Positions 52,407 through 61,665 of a stretch of 64,000 bases of DNA are shown here, piece by piece; the stretch's first letter is position 1; each line of letters opens with the position of its first letter. Source of the DNA: Rhizobium herbae (GTDB lineage Bacteria; Pseudomonadota; Alphaproteobacteria; Rhizobiales; Rhizobiaceae); contig NZ_JAGGJV010000002.1 in NCBI RefSeq assembly GCF_017873135.1, positions 558,001-622,000 on the forward strand, written 5' to 3'. Made by a program: the position numbers and the translations under genes. The notes beneath the pieces are model-generated. The model saw only the letters and a list, made by a program, of their open reading frames with translations, searched no databases and was not told the DNA's origin.

Positions 52407-53606
52407 ATGGCCGCAGCCACGCCGCTTTATGACACTTATGCCCGCGCACCCTTGCGGTTCGAGCGCGGCGAAGGCGTCTGGTTGATCGCCGAGGATGGCA
52501 CGCGCTATCTCGATTTTGCCGCCGGTGTCGCGGTCAACTCGCTCGGCCATGCCCATCCGCATCTCGTGTCGGCATTGAAGGAACAGGCCGAGAAGGTCTG
52601 GCATCTCTCCAATCTGTACGAGGTCCCCGGCCAGGAGAGCCTCAGCCGCCGCCTGACGGAGGCGACCTTCGCCGACAAGGTGTTCTTCACAAATTCCGGT
52701 GCGGAGGCGCTCGAATGCGCGATAAAGACGGCGCGGCGCTATCACTTCGCCAAGGGCCAGCCGGAAAAATTCCACATCATCACCTTCGAGGGCGCCTTTC
52801 ATGGCCGCACGCTGGCAACCATTGCCGCCGGCGGCCAGGCGAAATATCTTGAGGGCTTCGGCCCGAAGGCGCCGGGCTTCTATCAGGTACCCTTCGACGA
52901 TATGGCAGCCTTGAAGGCTGCCATCACCGAAGAGACCGCTGCCATCCTGATCGAGCCGATCCAGGGCGAGGGCGGTATTCGCACCGTATCGAAGGAGTTC
53001 CTGCAGGAACTACGGGCGCTGTGCGACGAATACGGACTGCTGCTCGTTCTCGACGAGGTTCAGTCCGGCGTCGGCCGGACAGGCAAGCTGTTTGCCCATG
53101 AATGGGCGGGTATCACGCCGGATATCATGGCGGTGGCCAAGGGTATCGGCGGCGGCTTCCCGCTCGGCGCCTGCCTTGCGACCGAGGAAGCAGCCTCCGG
53201 CATGGTCGCCGGCACGCATGGATCGACCTATGGCGGCAACCCGTTGGCCATGGCCGTCGGCAATGCGGTCCTGGATGTCATCCTCGCGGATGACCTCCTG
53301 CAGCATGTGCGCGATGTCTCTCTGGTCTTCCGCCAGGGCCTTGCCTCGCTTGCCGATCGTTTCCCCGATGTCATCGAGGAAATCCGCGGCGAAGGCCTGA
53401 TGCTCGGCATCAAGGCCAAGGTACCGTCGGCCGATCTGCTCAAGGCCATTCGGGCCGAAAGACTGCTGGCCGTGCCTGCGGGCGAAAATGTCATCCGCCT
53501 GCTGCCGCCGCTGATCACGACGGCCGAGGAGGCCCGTGAAGGTTTGGCGCGGCTGGAGCGCGCCGCCGAACAGCTCACAGCGGAACGACGACAGGCCTCG
53601 GCCTGA
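52407..53606 (+). CDS. argD: Acetylornithine transaminase
   Basis: A 399-residue class III PLP aminotransferase in arginine synthesis, converting N-acetylglutamate semialdehyde to N-acetylornithine. Seen: [60 protein letters not shown] and the PLP Lys in [18 protein letters not shown] 52407 has GAGGAGA upstream; the upstream ATG 52386 has none. argF starts 43 nt after it. Confidence 0.94.
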   Translation: MAAATPLYDTYARAPLRFERGEGVWLIAEDGTRYLDFAAGVAVNSLGHAHPHLVSALKEQAEKVWHLSNLYEVPGQESLSRRLTEATFADKVFFTNSGAEALECAIKTARRYHFAKGQPEKFHIITFEGAFHGRTLATIAAGGQAKYLEGFGPKAPGFYQVPFDDMAALKAAITEETAAILIEPIQGEGGIRTVSKEFLQELRALCDEYGLLLVLDEVQSGVGRTGKLFAHEWAGITPDIMAVAKGIGGGFPLGACLATEEAASGMVAGTHGSTYGGNPLAMAVGNAVLDVILADDLLQHVRDVSLVFRQGLASLADRFPDVIEEIRGEGLMLGIKAKVPSADLLKAIRAERLLAVPAGENVIRLLPPLITTAEEAREGLARLERAAEQLTAERRQASA

Positions 53607-53649
53607 ACGACGTTCCCCTTACGCTGAAGAACACAGGACTTTGAATAGA

Positions 53650-54567
53650 ATGGCCGGTACCAGACACTTTCTCGATCTTTCTGCCATGACGACAGGCGAC
53701 CTCCGGACGATCATCGACGACGCCCGCGTCCGCAAGGCAGCCACCAAGGCGGGCACGGCTGAAAAGCCGCTGGCCGGCAAGATGCTGGCGATGATCTTCG
53801 AGAAGCCCTCGACCCGCACCCGCGTCTCCTTCGATGTCGGCATGCGTCAGCTCGGTGGCGAGACGCTGTTCCTCTCCGGCACCGAAATGCAGCTCGGTCG
53901 CGCCGAAACCATCGGCGATACGGCCAAGGTGCTGTCGCGCTACGTCGATGCCATCATGATCCGCACCACCGATCACACACGGTTGCTGGAGCTGGCCGAG
54001 CATGCGACCGTCCCGGTCATCAACGGTCTGACCGACACCACGCATCCCTGCCAGATCATGGCCGATATCATGACCTTCGAGGAGCATGGCGGTCCGGTGA
54101 AGGGCAAGACGATCGCCTGGACCGGCGACGGCAACAATGTGCTGCATTCCTTCATCGAGGGCTCGGCGCGCTTCGGCTACCAGATGAACATGGCCGTTCC
54201 GCTCGGTTCAGAACCCGACGACAAGATCCTCAACTGGGCCCGCAACAACGGTGGGAACATCAAGCTCTATCACGAGGCCGAACAGGCCGTCGATGGCGCC
54301 CACTGCGTGGTCACCGACACTTGGGTGTCGATGAACCAGGAACACCGCGCCCGCGGCCACAATGTCTTCCAGCCGTTCCAGGTGAATGCCGCGCTGATGG
54401 CGAAGGCCGACAAGGACGCGCTGTTCATGCATTGCCTGCCTGCCCATCGCGGCGAGGAAGTCACGGACGAAGTGATCGACGGCAAGCAGTCGGTCGTGTT
54501 CGATGAGGCGGAGAACCGCCTGCATGCGCAGAAATCGGTTCTCGCCTGGTGCCTCGGGGCACTTTAG
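53650..54567 (+). CDS. argF: Ornithine carbamoyltransferase
   Basis: A 305-residue anabolic ornithine carbamoyltransferase making citrulline. The carbamoyl-phosphate site is [15 protein letters not shown]; the ornithine site includes the [18 protein letters not shown] motif. [11 protein letters not shown] is also typical. Start ATG 53650. Probably in one transcript with argD. The gap to hslO (284 nt) holds no supported gene. Confidence 0.96.
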   Translation: MAGTRHFLDLSAMTTGDLRTIIDDARVRKAATKAGTAEKPLAGKMLAMIFEKPSTRTRVSFDVGMRQLGGETLFLSGTEMQLGRAETIGDTAKVLSRYVDAIMIRTTDHTRLLELAEHATVPVINGLTDTTHPCQIMADIMTFEEHGGPVKGKTIAWTGDGNNVLHSFIEGSARFGYQMNMAVPLGSEPDDKILNWARNNGGNIKLYHEAEQAVDGAHCVVTDTWVSMNQEHRARGHNVFQPFQVNAALMAKADKDALFMHCLPAHRGEEVTDEVIDGKQSVVFDEAENRLHAQKSVLAWCLGAL

Positions 54568-54851
54568 GAGCGTTCCGCCGCATATTGAAAAACGGACGGC
54601 GGCACACGATCTATGCTGCAAGGTGATGACCGGCGGGTGGCGAGGCCTTCTGTGCCGGTCATTCATGTTTGGAATATCCACCCATCCGTTTCGCTGTCCA
54701 CACTGGAGGCGATCAGGATAAGCAACCGTTTTTTCAGCGACGATCTGGACAAACCGGGCCTGCGCAGGATCAATATGAGCATCGGACATCGTTGCGCCCC
54801 TGGCCTTGGCCTCTGTGGGGTGCGGATGGCCGAGGGCTAAGGAGCAGAGTG

Positions 54852-55847
54852 ATGACGGAAACCATACCGGGCCTCGGCCAGTTCGATTTCGCCGGCGACG
54901 ATCACGTCGTGCCGTTTCAGGTGGAAGGCCTTGATGTGCGCGGCCGCGCCGTTCAGCTCGGCCCGATGCTGGATGCGATTCTCGAGCGCCACAACTATCC
55001 TCTTCCGGTCGCCCGCCTCGTTGCCGAGACAGTCGTGCTGACGGTCCTGCTCGGCACGTCGCTCAAATTCGAAGGCAAGCTGATCGTGCAGACGAAGAGC
55101 AACGGCCCGGTCGATCTCGTCGTCGCCGATTTCTCGACGCCGGACCGGGTGCGCGCCTATGCGCGTTACAATGAGGAAGCGCTGTCGATTGCCGAACAGA
55201 ACGGTCTGACCGAGCCCCAGCATCTGCTGGGTGACGGCATTCTCGCCTTCACGATCGATCAAGGCGTACATTCGCAACGCTATCAGGGCATCGTACCGCT
55301 GGATGGCGCGACGCTTGAGGAGATCGCCGGCGTCTATTTCCGCCAGTCGGAACAGATTCCGACCAAGGTGCGCCTCGGCGTCGCCGAGCTGCTCGACCGC
55401 GATGAAAACGGCAAGCCGCGCCATCGCTGGCGGGCCGGCGGCATGGTGGCCCAGTTCCTGCCTGAAGCGCCCGAGCGCATGCGCCAGCGGGATCTGCACG
55501 GCGGCGATGGCGACGCGACGGACGTCGATGCTGACTTCGAGGTCGATGATCTCTGGGGTGAAGCAAGCGTGATGGTGCAGACCATCGACGCCGATGAACT
55601 GACCGATCCGACGGTTGGTACTGAACGTCTGCTCTACCGGCTGTTCCACGAGCGCGGCGTCAAGGTCTATCCGCCGCAGGCGGTCTATGACAAATGCAGC
55701 TGTTCGCGGGAAAAGCTGCGCGATGTCCTGGCCAGTTTGAGCCAGGAGGATATCGATCATACCGTCGAGGACGGAATGGTTTCGGTCACCTGCGAGTTCT
55801 GCTCGACGACCTATAGCTTCGAAGCAACGGAAGTGCGGCCGCAGTAA
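54852..55847 (+). CDS. hslO: Redox-regulated chaperone Hsp33
   Basis: A 331-residue Hsp33. The C-terminal redox switch with the zinc ligands KCSCSREK and TCEFCSTTY is intact (CxC and CxxC). The N-terminal domain starts FDFAGDDHVVPFQVEGLDVRGRAV. It carries an acidic insert near residues 215-235 (DGDATDVDADFEVDD) that is common in alphaproteobacterial members. AAGGAG precedes ATG 54852. It protects proteins during oxidative unfolding stress. Confidence 0.94.
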   Translation: MTETIPGLGQFDFAGDDHVVPFQVEGLDVRGRAVQLGPMLDAILERHNYPLPVARLVAETVVLTVLLGTSLKFEGKLIVQTKSNGPVDLVVADFSTPDRVRAYARYNEEALSIAEQNGLTEPQHLLGDGILAFTIDQGVHSQRYQGIVPLDGATLEEIAGVYFRQSEQIPTKVRLGVAELLDRDENGKPRHRWRAGGMVAQFLPEAPERMRQRDLHGGDGDATDVDADFEVDDLWGEASVMVQTIDADELTDPTVGTERLLYRLFHERGVKVYPPQAVYDKCSCSREKLRDVLASLSQEDIDHTVEDGMVSVTCEFCSTTYSFEATEVRPQ

Positions 55848-55857
55848 TCTGCGGCCG

Positions 55858-56250
55858 TCAGTTCAGCGTCCGGTTCTGGCCGGGTGAATCGAGCGAGAAG
55901 GCGGGAATGTCCACCGTGAAGGACTCGCCTTGCGTCGTTTCCATCGAATAGTGGCCGAACATCACGCCGGACGGTGTGTCGAGCGGGCAGCCGGACGAAT
56001 ATTCATAGGTGTCGCCGGGATTGAGGATCGGTTGCTCGCCGATCACGCCCGGTCCGTTGACTTCGTCCACCTGGCCGTTTTCATCGGTGATATGCCAGTA
56101 GCGCGTCATCAGCCGCACCGTATTGTCGGAAAGATTGGAAATCAGGATGCGATAGCCCCAGACATAACGGCTGTCATCCGGATCGGACTGCTCCTCCAGA
56201 TAATAAGGCTCAACGGTCACCTCGATGTCGCGTGTCAGCGCGCGGTACAT
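55858..56250 (-). CDS. apaG: ApaG protein (DUF525)
   Basis: A 130-residue beta-sandwich ApaG protein with the family sequence [30 protein letters not shown] and [29 protein letters not shown] chose ATG 56250 ([10 protein letters not shown]); a TTG two codons earlier is possible. Biochemical role unclear. Convergent with hslO, 10 nt apart. Confidence 0.93.
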   Translation of the reverse strand: MYRALTRDIEVTVEPYYLEEQSDPDDSRYVWGYRILISNLSDNTVRLMTRYWHITDENGQVDEVNGPGVIGEQPILNPGDTYEYSSGCPLDTPSGVMFGHYSMETTQGESFTVDIPAFSLDSPGQNRTLN

Positions 56251-56345
56251 ATCCAAACCCTTTTCAAGTCTATGAGCGATATTCTACAGCAAGATGGTTT
56301 CGTCAAGAATAACGGACACGGTAAACTGTAGGGATAGGGCACAGC

Positions 56346-56966
56346 ATGCTCGACGGTCATATCAAGAGGGGGCTTGACCCGTGGCTGGGGCGCGCAGGCA
56401 GCGCTTTGGCTGGTCATGGTATCACTGCGAATGCCGTCACCATCACCGGCTTTTTGATCGGTCTGGCCGCTGCGGTTGCCATCGTTCTGGACTCTTATAT
56501 CTGGGCTTTTGTTTTGATCGGCGTCAGCCGGATGTGCGATGGCCTGGACGGAGCGGTTGCGCGGGCAACGCAAAAAACCGATTTCGGCGGCTTCCTCGAT
56601 ATCGTGCTCGATTTCGCCTTCTACGGTCTCATCCCGTTCGCCTTCATCCTTGCCGACTCCTATGAAAACGGCGTTGCCGGCGGGCTTCTGCTGCTGTCGT
56701 TCTATGTCAACGGCGCTAGCTTCCTCGCCTTTTCCATCATGGCTGAAAAACGCGGTCTTTCGACGGACGTGCGGGGAGCGAAATCGCTCTATTTCACAAC
56801 GGGTCTTGCCGAGGCCAGCGAAACGATCGCCGTGTTCCTGGCTTTCTGCCTTTTCCCGCACTGGTTTTCGGAAATCGCCATCTGTTTCGCGCTTGTGTGC
56901 TTCTACACCGCGCTGTCGCGGATCATGCTGGCGCGCACACGCTTCAAAGCGGAAAGACAGGCATAG
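56346..56966 (+). CDS. CDP-alcohol phosphatidyltransferase family protein
   Basis: A 206-residue inner-membrane enzyme with about six helices. The CDP-alcohol motif DGxxAR-x8-GxxxD-xxxD is present in MCDGLDGAVARATQKTDFGG and FLDIVLDF. Such enzymes make phospholipid head groups from CDP-diacylglycerol or CDP-alcohols; the precise alcohol is not deducible. It lies between apaG (divergent) and metZ (convergent, sharing a terminator). Confidence 0.88.
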   Translation: MLDGHIKRGLDPWLGRAGSALAGHGITANAVTITGFLIGLAAAVAIVLDSYIWAFVLIGVSRMCDGLDGAVARATQKTDFGGFLDIVLDFAFYGLIPFAFILADSYENGVAGGLLLLSFYVNGASFLAFSIMAEKRGLSTDVRGAKSLYFTTGLAEASETIAVFLAFCLFPHWFSEIAICFALVCFYTALSRIMLARTRFKAERQA

Positions 56967-57000
56967 AAAAACGCCCACATCCTGCGGGACATGGGCGTTT
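56967..57000. terminator. Terminator between the phosphatidyltransferase and metZ
   Basis: AAACGCCCA and TGGGCGTTT form a 9-bp stem with a 14-nt loop that can also pair internally. A and T runs on the two sides let it serve both convergent genes. Confidence 0.75.
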
Positions 57001-57015
57001 CAATTGAGTTGCGGA

Positions 57016-58200
57016 TCAGCCCTGTACCGACTTCAGCGCACGGGCAAAATCCTCGATCAGGTCTTCGCTGTCCTCGATGCCGGCCGAGAAGCGCACGGTA
57101 CCCGGCGAAATGCCGAGTTCCGCGCGGGCCTCGTCCGAGAGATTCTTGTGTGTCGTCGTCGCCGGATGAGTAATCAGGCTCTTGCTATCGCCGAGATTGT
57201 TGGAGATCAGCACGACGTCCAGTGCGTTCTGCAGCGCGAAAGCCGCCTCCTTGCCGCCCTTCAGCTCGAAGCAGACCAGCGTCGAGCCGCCCTTCATCTG
57301 CCGGGCGATGATATCGGCCTGCGGATGGTCCTTGCGGCCGGGATAGATTACCTTGGCGACCTGGCTCTGCTCGGCAAGGAAATCGGCGACGCGCGCGGCA
57401 TTCTCGCTCTGCTGGCGCACGCGCAAGGGGAGGGTCTCGATGCCCTTCAGCAGCGTCCAGGCGTTGAACGGCGATAGCGCCGGGCCGGTGTGGCGGAAAT
57501 AGTCGTGCAGATGCTCGTCGATCCATTCCTTGTCGGACAGGATGACGCCGCCGAGGCAACGGCCCTGGCCGTCTATATGCTTTGTCGCGGAATAGACGAC
57601 GATATGGGCGCCCAGTTCCAGCGGCTTCTGCATCAGCGGTGTCGCAAAGACGTTGTCAACCACGACCTTGGCGCCGATCTGATTGGCGATCTTGGCGACG
57701 CCGGCAATATCGACCACTTCCAGCGTCGGGTTGGTCGGGCTCTCGAGGAAGAACACCTTGGTGTTCGGCTTGACCGCGTTCTCCCAGTTTTCGAGGAAGC
57801 GTCCGTCGATCAGCGTGAATTCGATACCGTATTTCGGTGCCAGCGTTTCCACCACCCAGCGGCAGGAGCCGAACAAAGCGCGGGCGGCAACGATATGGTC
57901 TCCGGCCTTCAACTGGCAGAGGATCGCAGCCGAGACCGCGGCCATGCCGGATGCCGTGGCGCGCGCATCCTCGGCGCCTTCCAGCATGCACATGCGCTTT
58001 TCGAACATGTCGTTGGTGGGGCTGCCATAGCGTGCGTAGATGAAGCCGTCCGTCTCGCCCTTGAAGCGCGCTTCGGCGGCTTCCGAGCTGTCGTAGACGA
58101 AGCCCTGCGTCATGAAGATGGCTTCGGAGGTTTCACCATGGTTTGAACGGGTCGTGCCGCCATGAACGAGCTGTGTCGCGGGGCGCCAATTTTTGCTCAT
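57016..58200 (-). CDS. metZ: O-succinylhomoserine sulfhydrylase
   Basis: A 394-residue PLP enzyme of the Cys/Met metabolism family that makes homocysteine directly from O-succinylhomoserine and sulfide. Motifs: FIYARYGSPTND, DDARATASGMAAVSA-type loop (EGAEDARATASGMAA), and PLP Lys in VYSATKHIDGQGR with LGG. Direct sulfhydrylation is usual in rhizobia. It is preceded by a SAM-II riboswitch and a strong promoter, so it is repressed when S-adenosylmethionine is high. Confidence 0.94.
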   Translation of the reverse strand: MSKNWRPATQLVHGGTTRSNHGETSEAIFMTQGFVYDSSEAAEARFKGETDGFIYARYGSPTNDMFEKRMCMLEGAEDARATASGMAAVSAAILCQLKAGDHIVAARALFGSCRWVVETLAPKYGIEFTLIDGRFLENWENAVKPNTKVFFLESPTNPTLEVVDIAGVAKIANQIGAKVVVDNVFATPLMQKPLELGAHIVVYSATKHIDGQGRCLGGVILSDKEWIDEHLHDYFRHTGPALSPFNAWTLLKGIETLPLRVRQQSENAARVADFLAEQSQVAKVIYPGRKDHPQADIIARQMKGGSTLVCFELKGGKEAAFALQNALDVVLISNNLGDSKSLITHPATTTHKNLSDEARAELGISPGTVRFSAGIEDSEDLIEDFARALKSVQG

Positions 58201-58216
58201 CGATTGTCTCTTTCAA

Positions 58217-58250
58217 AACAAAAAAACCGGCCGCGTAAAGCAAGCCGGTT
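58217..58250 (-). terminator. Riboswitch-linked terminator in metZ leader
   Basis: On the minus strand AACCGGC and GCCGGTT make a 7-bp stem with a 12-nt loop followed by seven T residues, ending about 20 nt before the metZ start. The 5' arm overlaps a possible antiterminator (GCCGG at 58257-58261 pairing with CCGGC at 58244-58248), which suggests the SAM-II aptamer controls transcription termination. Confidence 0.65.
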
Positions 58251-58260
58251 TCAAACCCGG

Positions 58261-58314
58261 CCTTTTTAGCTATTTGTTTAACGTGGCTGCAAGCCGACCG
58301 GCCAAATCACCACG
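58261..58314 (-). ncRNA. SAM-II riboswitch (metA-type motif)
   Basis: The minus-strand sequence reads CGTGGTGATTTGG, then GGCTTGCAGCCACGTTAAAC, then AAATAGCTAAAAAGG. The 5-bp stem CGTGG/CCACG, the conserved TGATTT, the GC-rich TTGCAG segment and the GCTAAAAAGG pseudoknot strand are the SAM-II consensus. It lies in the metZ leader, a known location for this class in alphaproteobacteria. Confidence 0.85.
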
Positions 58315-58325
58315 GGATAAGTCAG

Positions 58326-58354
58326 TATTTACTGATTAGCCGCGCTTGCGTCAA
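58326..58354 (-). promoter_or_regulatory. Promoter of metZ leader
   Basis: On the minus strand TTGACG (58354-58349), a 17-nt spacer and TAAATA (58331-58326) form a good sigma-70-type promoter placed just upstream of the SAM-II aptamer. Confidence 0.65.
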
Positions 58355-58431
58355 TTCCCGCGAACAAGAAGATATGTCACAGGGACAATTTGGTTTATGA
58401 CGTGCCGTCTGCGGCAAAGAGGAAGATGGAA

Positions 58432-59529
58432 ATGACGAGGGCCACGGGCATTCTAGCCGATCGCGCCATTGCGGCGCTGTTTGATGCGGGGCGGCTGAAA
58501 AGCGAGGGCAAGCTGGATGACGATCAGATCCAGCCCGCAAGCCTCGACCTGCGCCTGGGCTCGATCGCCTTCCGGGTCCGCGCCAGCTTCATGCCGGGCC
58601 CCGGCCATCTGGTGGCCGACAAGCTCGACCGGCTGAAACTGCATGTCATCGATCTCTCCGAAGGCGCGGTGCTGGAGACCGGCTGCGTCTATATCGTGCC
58701 GCTGATGGAAAGCCTGGACCTGCCGGTCGGCATGTCGGCATCGGCCAACCCGAAAAGCTCGACGGGCCGCCTCGATATCTTCACCCGCGTCATCACCGAC
58801 CGCGCCCAGGAATTCGACAAGATCCCGGCTGGCTATTCCGGCCCGCTCTACCTTGAAATCAGCCCGCGCACCTTCCCGGTCATCGTCCGGCGCGGCTCAC
58901 GTTTGTCGCAGATCCGCTTCCGCATCGGCCATGCGCTGCTCACCGAAACGGAAGTCATGGCGCTGCATGAAAGCGATGTTCTGGTGGCCAGCGATACGCC
59001 GAACGTCTCGGGCGCCGGCATCGCACTCTCCATCGACCTCAAGGGCACCGGCGCCGACGGCCTCATCGGCTATCGCGGCAAGCACCATACGGCCGTCGTC
59101 GATGTCGACAAGAAGGCGGTGCATGGCATTTTCGATTTCTGGGAGCCGCTCTACAGCCGGGGTCGCGACGAACTGATCCTTGATCCCGACGAGTTCTATA
59201 TCCTCGTCTCGCGCGAAGCGGTCCATGTTCCGCCGCTCTATGCCGCGGAAATGACTCCGTTCGATCCGCTGGTCGGCGAGTTCCGCGTCCACTATGCCGG
59301 CTTCTTCGATCCCGGCTTCGGCCACGTCTCGGCCGGCGGCAAGGGCAGCCGCGCCGTTCTCGAAGTCCGCAGCCACGAGGTTCCCTTCATCCTCGAACAC
59401 GGCCAGATCGTCGGCCGTCTGGTTTATGAGCACATGATGGAGCGGCCGGAAGGTCTTTATGGGCTCGGTCTCGGCTCCAACTACCAGGCGCAGGGCCTGA
59501 AGCTCTCCAAGCATTTCCGCTCGGAATAA
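58432..59529 (+). CDS. dcd: dCTP deaminase, double-domain type
   Basis: A 365-residue 2'-deoxycytidine 5'-triphosphate deaminase, twice the length of E. coli Dcd because two Dcd-like beta domains are joined. The first has IQPASLDLRLG and ANPKSSTGRLDIFTRV; the second has FDPGFGHVSAGGKGSRAVLEV and the terminal GQIVGRLVYEHM. It supplies dUTP for thymidylate synthesis. ATG 58432 follows AGAGGAAG; longer starts lack this. Family members of this size are common in rhizobia. Confidence 0.88.
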   Translation: MTRATGILADRAIAALFDAGRLKSEGKLDDDQIQPASLDLRLGSIAFRVRASFMPGPGHLVADKLDRLKLHVIDLSEGAVLETGCVYIVPLMESLDLPVGMSASANPKSSTGRLDIFTRVITDRAQEFDKIPAGYSGPLYLEISPRTFPVIVRRGSRLSQIRFRIGHALLTETEVMALHESDVLVASDTPNVSGAGIALSIDLKGTGADGLIGYRGKHHTAVVDVDKKAVHGIFDFWEPLYSRGRDELILDPDEFYILVSREAVHVPPLYAAEMTPFDPLVGEFRVHYAGFFDPGFGHVSAGGKGSRAVLEVRSHEVPFILEHGQIVGRLVYEHMMERPEGLYGLGLGSNYQAQGLKLSKHFRSE

Positions 59530-59596
59530 ATAGCGCCCGGAAAATCATGCCCCGCCTTGACAGCCAGCGGTGCTTGGTGGAAACGTCGCATGCGTT

Positions 59597-59670
59597 GCGG
59601 GTATGATGTAGTGGTAGCTTGTCAGCTTCCCAAGCTGATCGTGCGGGTTCGATTCCCGCTACCCGCTCCA
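59597..59670 (+). tRNA. tRNA-Gly (CCC anticodon)
   Basis: A 74-nt tRNA with encoded CCA. Acceptor GCGGGTA pairs with TACCCGC, D arm ATGTAGTGGTAGCTT, anticodon arm CAGCTTCCCAAGCTG with CCC, T arm GCGGGTTCGATTCCCGC. Confidence 0.97.
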
Positions 59671-59680
59671 CCTTGCTTTT

Positions 59681-61606
59681 CTAGCTCTTGCCAACCGGCG
59701 CATGTGGCGTCTTGTTCCATGAAAACGGACTGGTCCGCAGTTCCAGCAGCGCCCTCCAGGCCGCCAGCGACATCATCAGCCAGTAGAACGGGACGAAAAC
59801 CCAGCGCCGGCCGACCGCTCGTTTCTCCCGCGTAGTCATCCGGTTGAACCCAAGCGAGACAAAGACGGCATAGCTGCCGAAGATATTCACGACATCGCAG
59901 ATGAACAGCCAGAAGGCCAGCCAGCCATCGACATGCGTGCCGTCTTGCAGCATCGCCCATGTCAGATAGACGAGGAAGCCGACGATGACGGGATGACTGA
60001 GCGAGGAAAGCAGCATGCCGGCAATCAGGATCTGGAAGACGGCAAAGGCCGGCCAGCCCATTTCCCTTCCAAGCTGGGCTGGCCTGCGCATCAGCACCAG
60101 CCATGTCTGCAGCCAGCCCTTGAACCAGCGTGTGCGCTGGCCGAGCCAGACCGGCAGCGAGATCGGCGCCTCCTCGAAGGTCGGCTTGAAGATGACGCGC
60201 GAGCGGTAGCCGAGCCGATGCAGCCGCAGTCCGAGATCCGCATCCTCGGTCATATTGTACGGATCCCAGCCGCCGATCTGTTTCAGCTCGGCCGTTCGGA
60301 AATGATTGGATGTTCCGCCGAGCGGCAACGGCAGGCCGGTCAGCGACAGCATCGGCAGCAAGCCGCGAAACAGCCCTGCATATTCCAGCGCAAACAGCGC
60401 GCTCAGCCAGGATTGACGCGCATTGGTGACGATCAGCGGCGCTTGCAGGCAGATGACATGCCGAGGCGCTGCCATGAAGGCGGCATGGGCCTCGCGCAAC
60501 TGGCCCGGATGCGGCCGGTCTTCGGCATCGTAGACGGTGACGAATGTACCGCGAACGCCGGGAAGTGCGTAGCTCAGCGCCTTCGGCTTGGTGCGCGGCA
60601 GATGGACCGGCACCAGCACGATCTCGTATTCGGAAGCGAGCGGCAAAGCCTTGAGGGCCGCGATCGTTTCTGCGTCATCCTCTTCGCAGATGAGTTTGAT
60701 ATCGAGGCGGGACCGTGGCCAGTCGAGCCGGTCCAGGGCATCGACAAGTTGGGTCGCGACGCTCTCTTCCTTGTAGAGTGCGACGAGTACCGAATAGATC
60801 GGCAACGGACCGGCGGGGACGTCCGGTTTCGGCGCCTGTCCGGCACGTTCCTGCATGAAGGCACAGCCGAGCGCGTAGAACCGCACCAGGAAATTGGCGA
60901 GATAAAACAGCGTGAGCACGATATGCAGCATCAGCAGGCTGACCAGCGGTACCGTGATGGATGCGGCGACCATGGCACAGAGGATGATGCCCGCGTAAAA
61001 TCCCTGCTTCCCCCAGAAGGTAATGCGCGCGCTGTGCAGCGGCACCGTTTCGAAAAGCGATCGTGTGGTCGCCGAAACCCGGCGCAGGCGCCCGGCCTGC
61101 CAGGCCGCTTTGCGCACCGCCGAAGGCGTCGAGACCGCCAGCGATCGGCGCAGCAGCGGTGTTCGCTCCAGAAGGGCCGCAACCTCGGCAAGCCTGGATA
61201 GCGAGGGAACGATCACCGTGACCGGCGGACGGCTCGTGTGATGAACGCGCAGCATTTCCGGCCTTGCGATCTGTGTATCCAGATCTGCGATATCCTGCAC
61301 CCGGCCGGAGTCGATGTCCGGCATGAAGTCGAGGCCCAGCTTTTCAGCAAGGGCTTCGAAATAGATCGTTTCGTCGATTTCGCCGGACGCGAGCAATTCT
61401 TCCTCGACGGTCGTGCCATGGATATCGGCGAGCAGCATCGCCCGCGCGATGGCCGGTTTGCCGATACCCATCTGCAGAAGCAGACGGCCTTCCTGCTTCA
61501 GCGCCGGCGGCAATCGTCGTGCTGCGGCATCAGACAGCGATCGCCTGGCCGTCGGCTCATTTGCGGTAGCCATTCCGGAATTGTCCGGATATTCTCCGAG
61601 ACGCAT
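59681..61606 (-). CDS. Family 2 glycosyltransferase with N-terminal type II secretion-like domain
   Basis: A 641-residue processive-type membrane glycosyltransferase. Residues about 45-130 read like the N-terminal domain of type II secretion ATPases (IGKPAIARAMLLADIHGTTVEEELLA). Two helices (about 200-245) precede the GT2 domain with CEEDDAE, VYDAEDRPHPGQL, MTEDADLGLRLHRLGY and QRTRWFKGW, the D-D-D-QxxRW set, then four to five C-terminal helices. It resembles cellulose/curdlan-type synthases, but no PilZ domain or partner genes are nearby, so the polymer is unknown. It ends 10 nt from tRNA-Gly. Confidence 0.88.
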   Translation of the reverse strand: MRLGEYPDNSGMATANEPTARRSLSDAAARRLPPALKQEGRLLLQMGIGKPAIARAMLLADIHGTTVEEELLASGEIDETIYFEALAEKLGLDFMPDIDSGRVQDIADLDTQIARPEMLRVHHTSRPPVTVIVPSLSRLAEVAALLERTPLLRRSLAVSTPSAVRKAAWQAGRLRRVSATTRSLFETVPLHSARITFWGKQGFYAGIILCAMVAASITVPLVSLLMLHIVLTLFYLANFLVRFYALGCAFMQERAGQAPKPDVPAGPLPIYSVLVALYKEESVATQLVDALDRLDWPRSRLDIKLICEEDDAETIAALKALPLASEYEIVLVPVHLPRTKPKALSYALPGVRGTFVTVYDAEDRPHPGQLREAHAAFMAAPRHVICLQAPLIVTNARQSWLSALFALEYAGLFRGLLPMLSLTGLPLPLGGTSNHFRTAELKQIGGWDPYNMTEDADLGLRLHRLGYRSRVIFKPTFEEAPISLPVWLGQRTRWFKGWLQTWLVLMRRPAQLGREMGWPAFAVFQILIAGMLLSSLSHPVIVGFLVYLTWAMLQDGTHVDGWLAFWLFICDVVNIFGSYAVFVSLGFNRMTTREKRAVGRRWVFVPFYWLMMSLAAWRALLELRTSPFSWNKTPHAPVGKS

Positions 61607-61665
61607 GAAAACCCCGTTGCCGCATGCGCGGCAATATCCCCTATCTCACCCCGGGAATGATCATA

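Noticed and set aside
54613..54840. 75-codon ORF between argF and hslO
   Set aside because: No start signal and no resemblance to a known protein; the 284-nt gap is treated as non-coding.
59597..59680. tRNA-Gly as an integration site of a mobile island
   Set aside because: No integrase gene, no direct repeat of the tRNA 3' end and no composition shift in the genes that follow.
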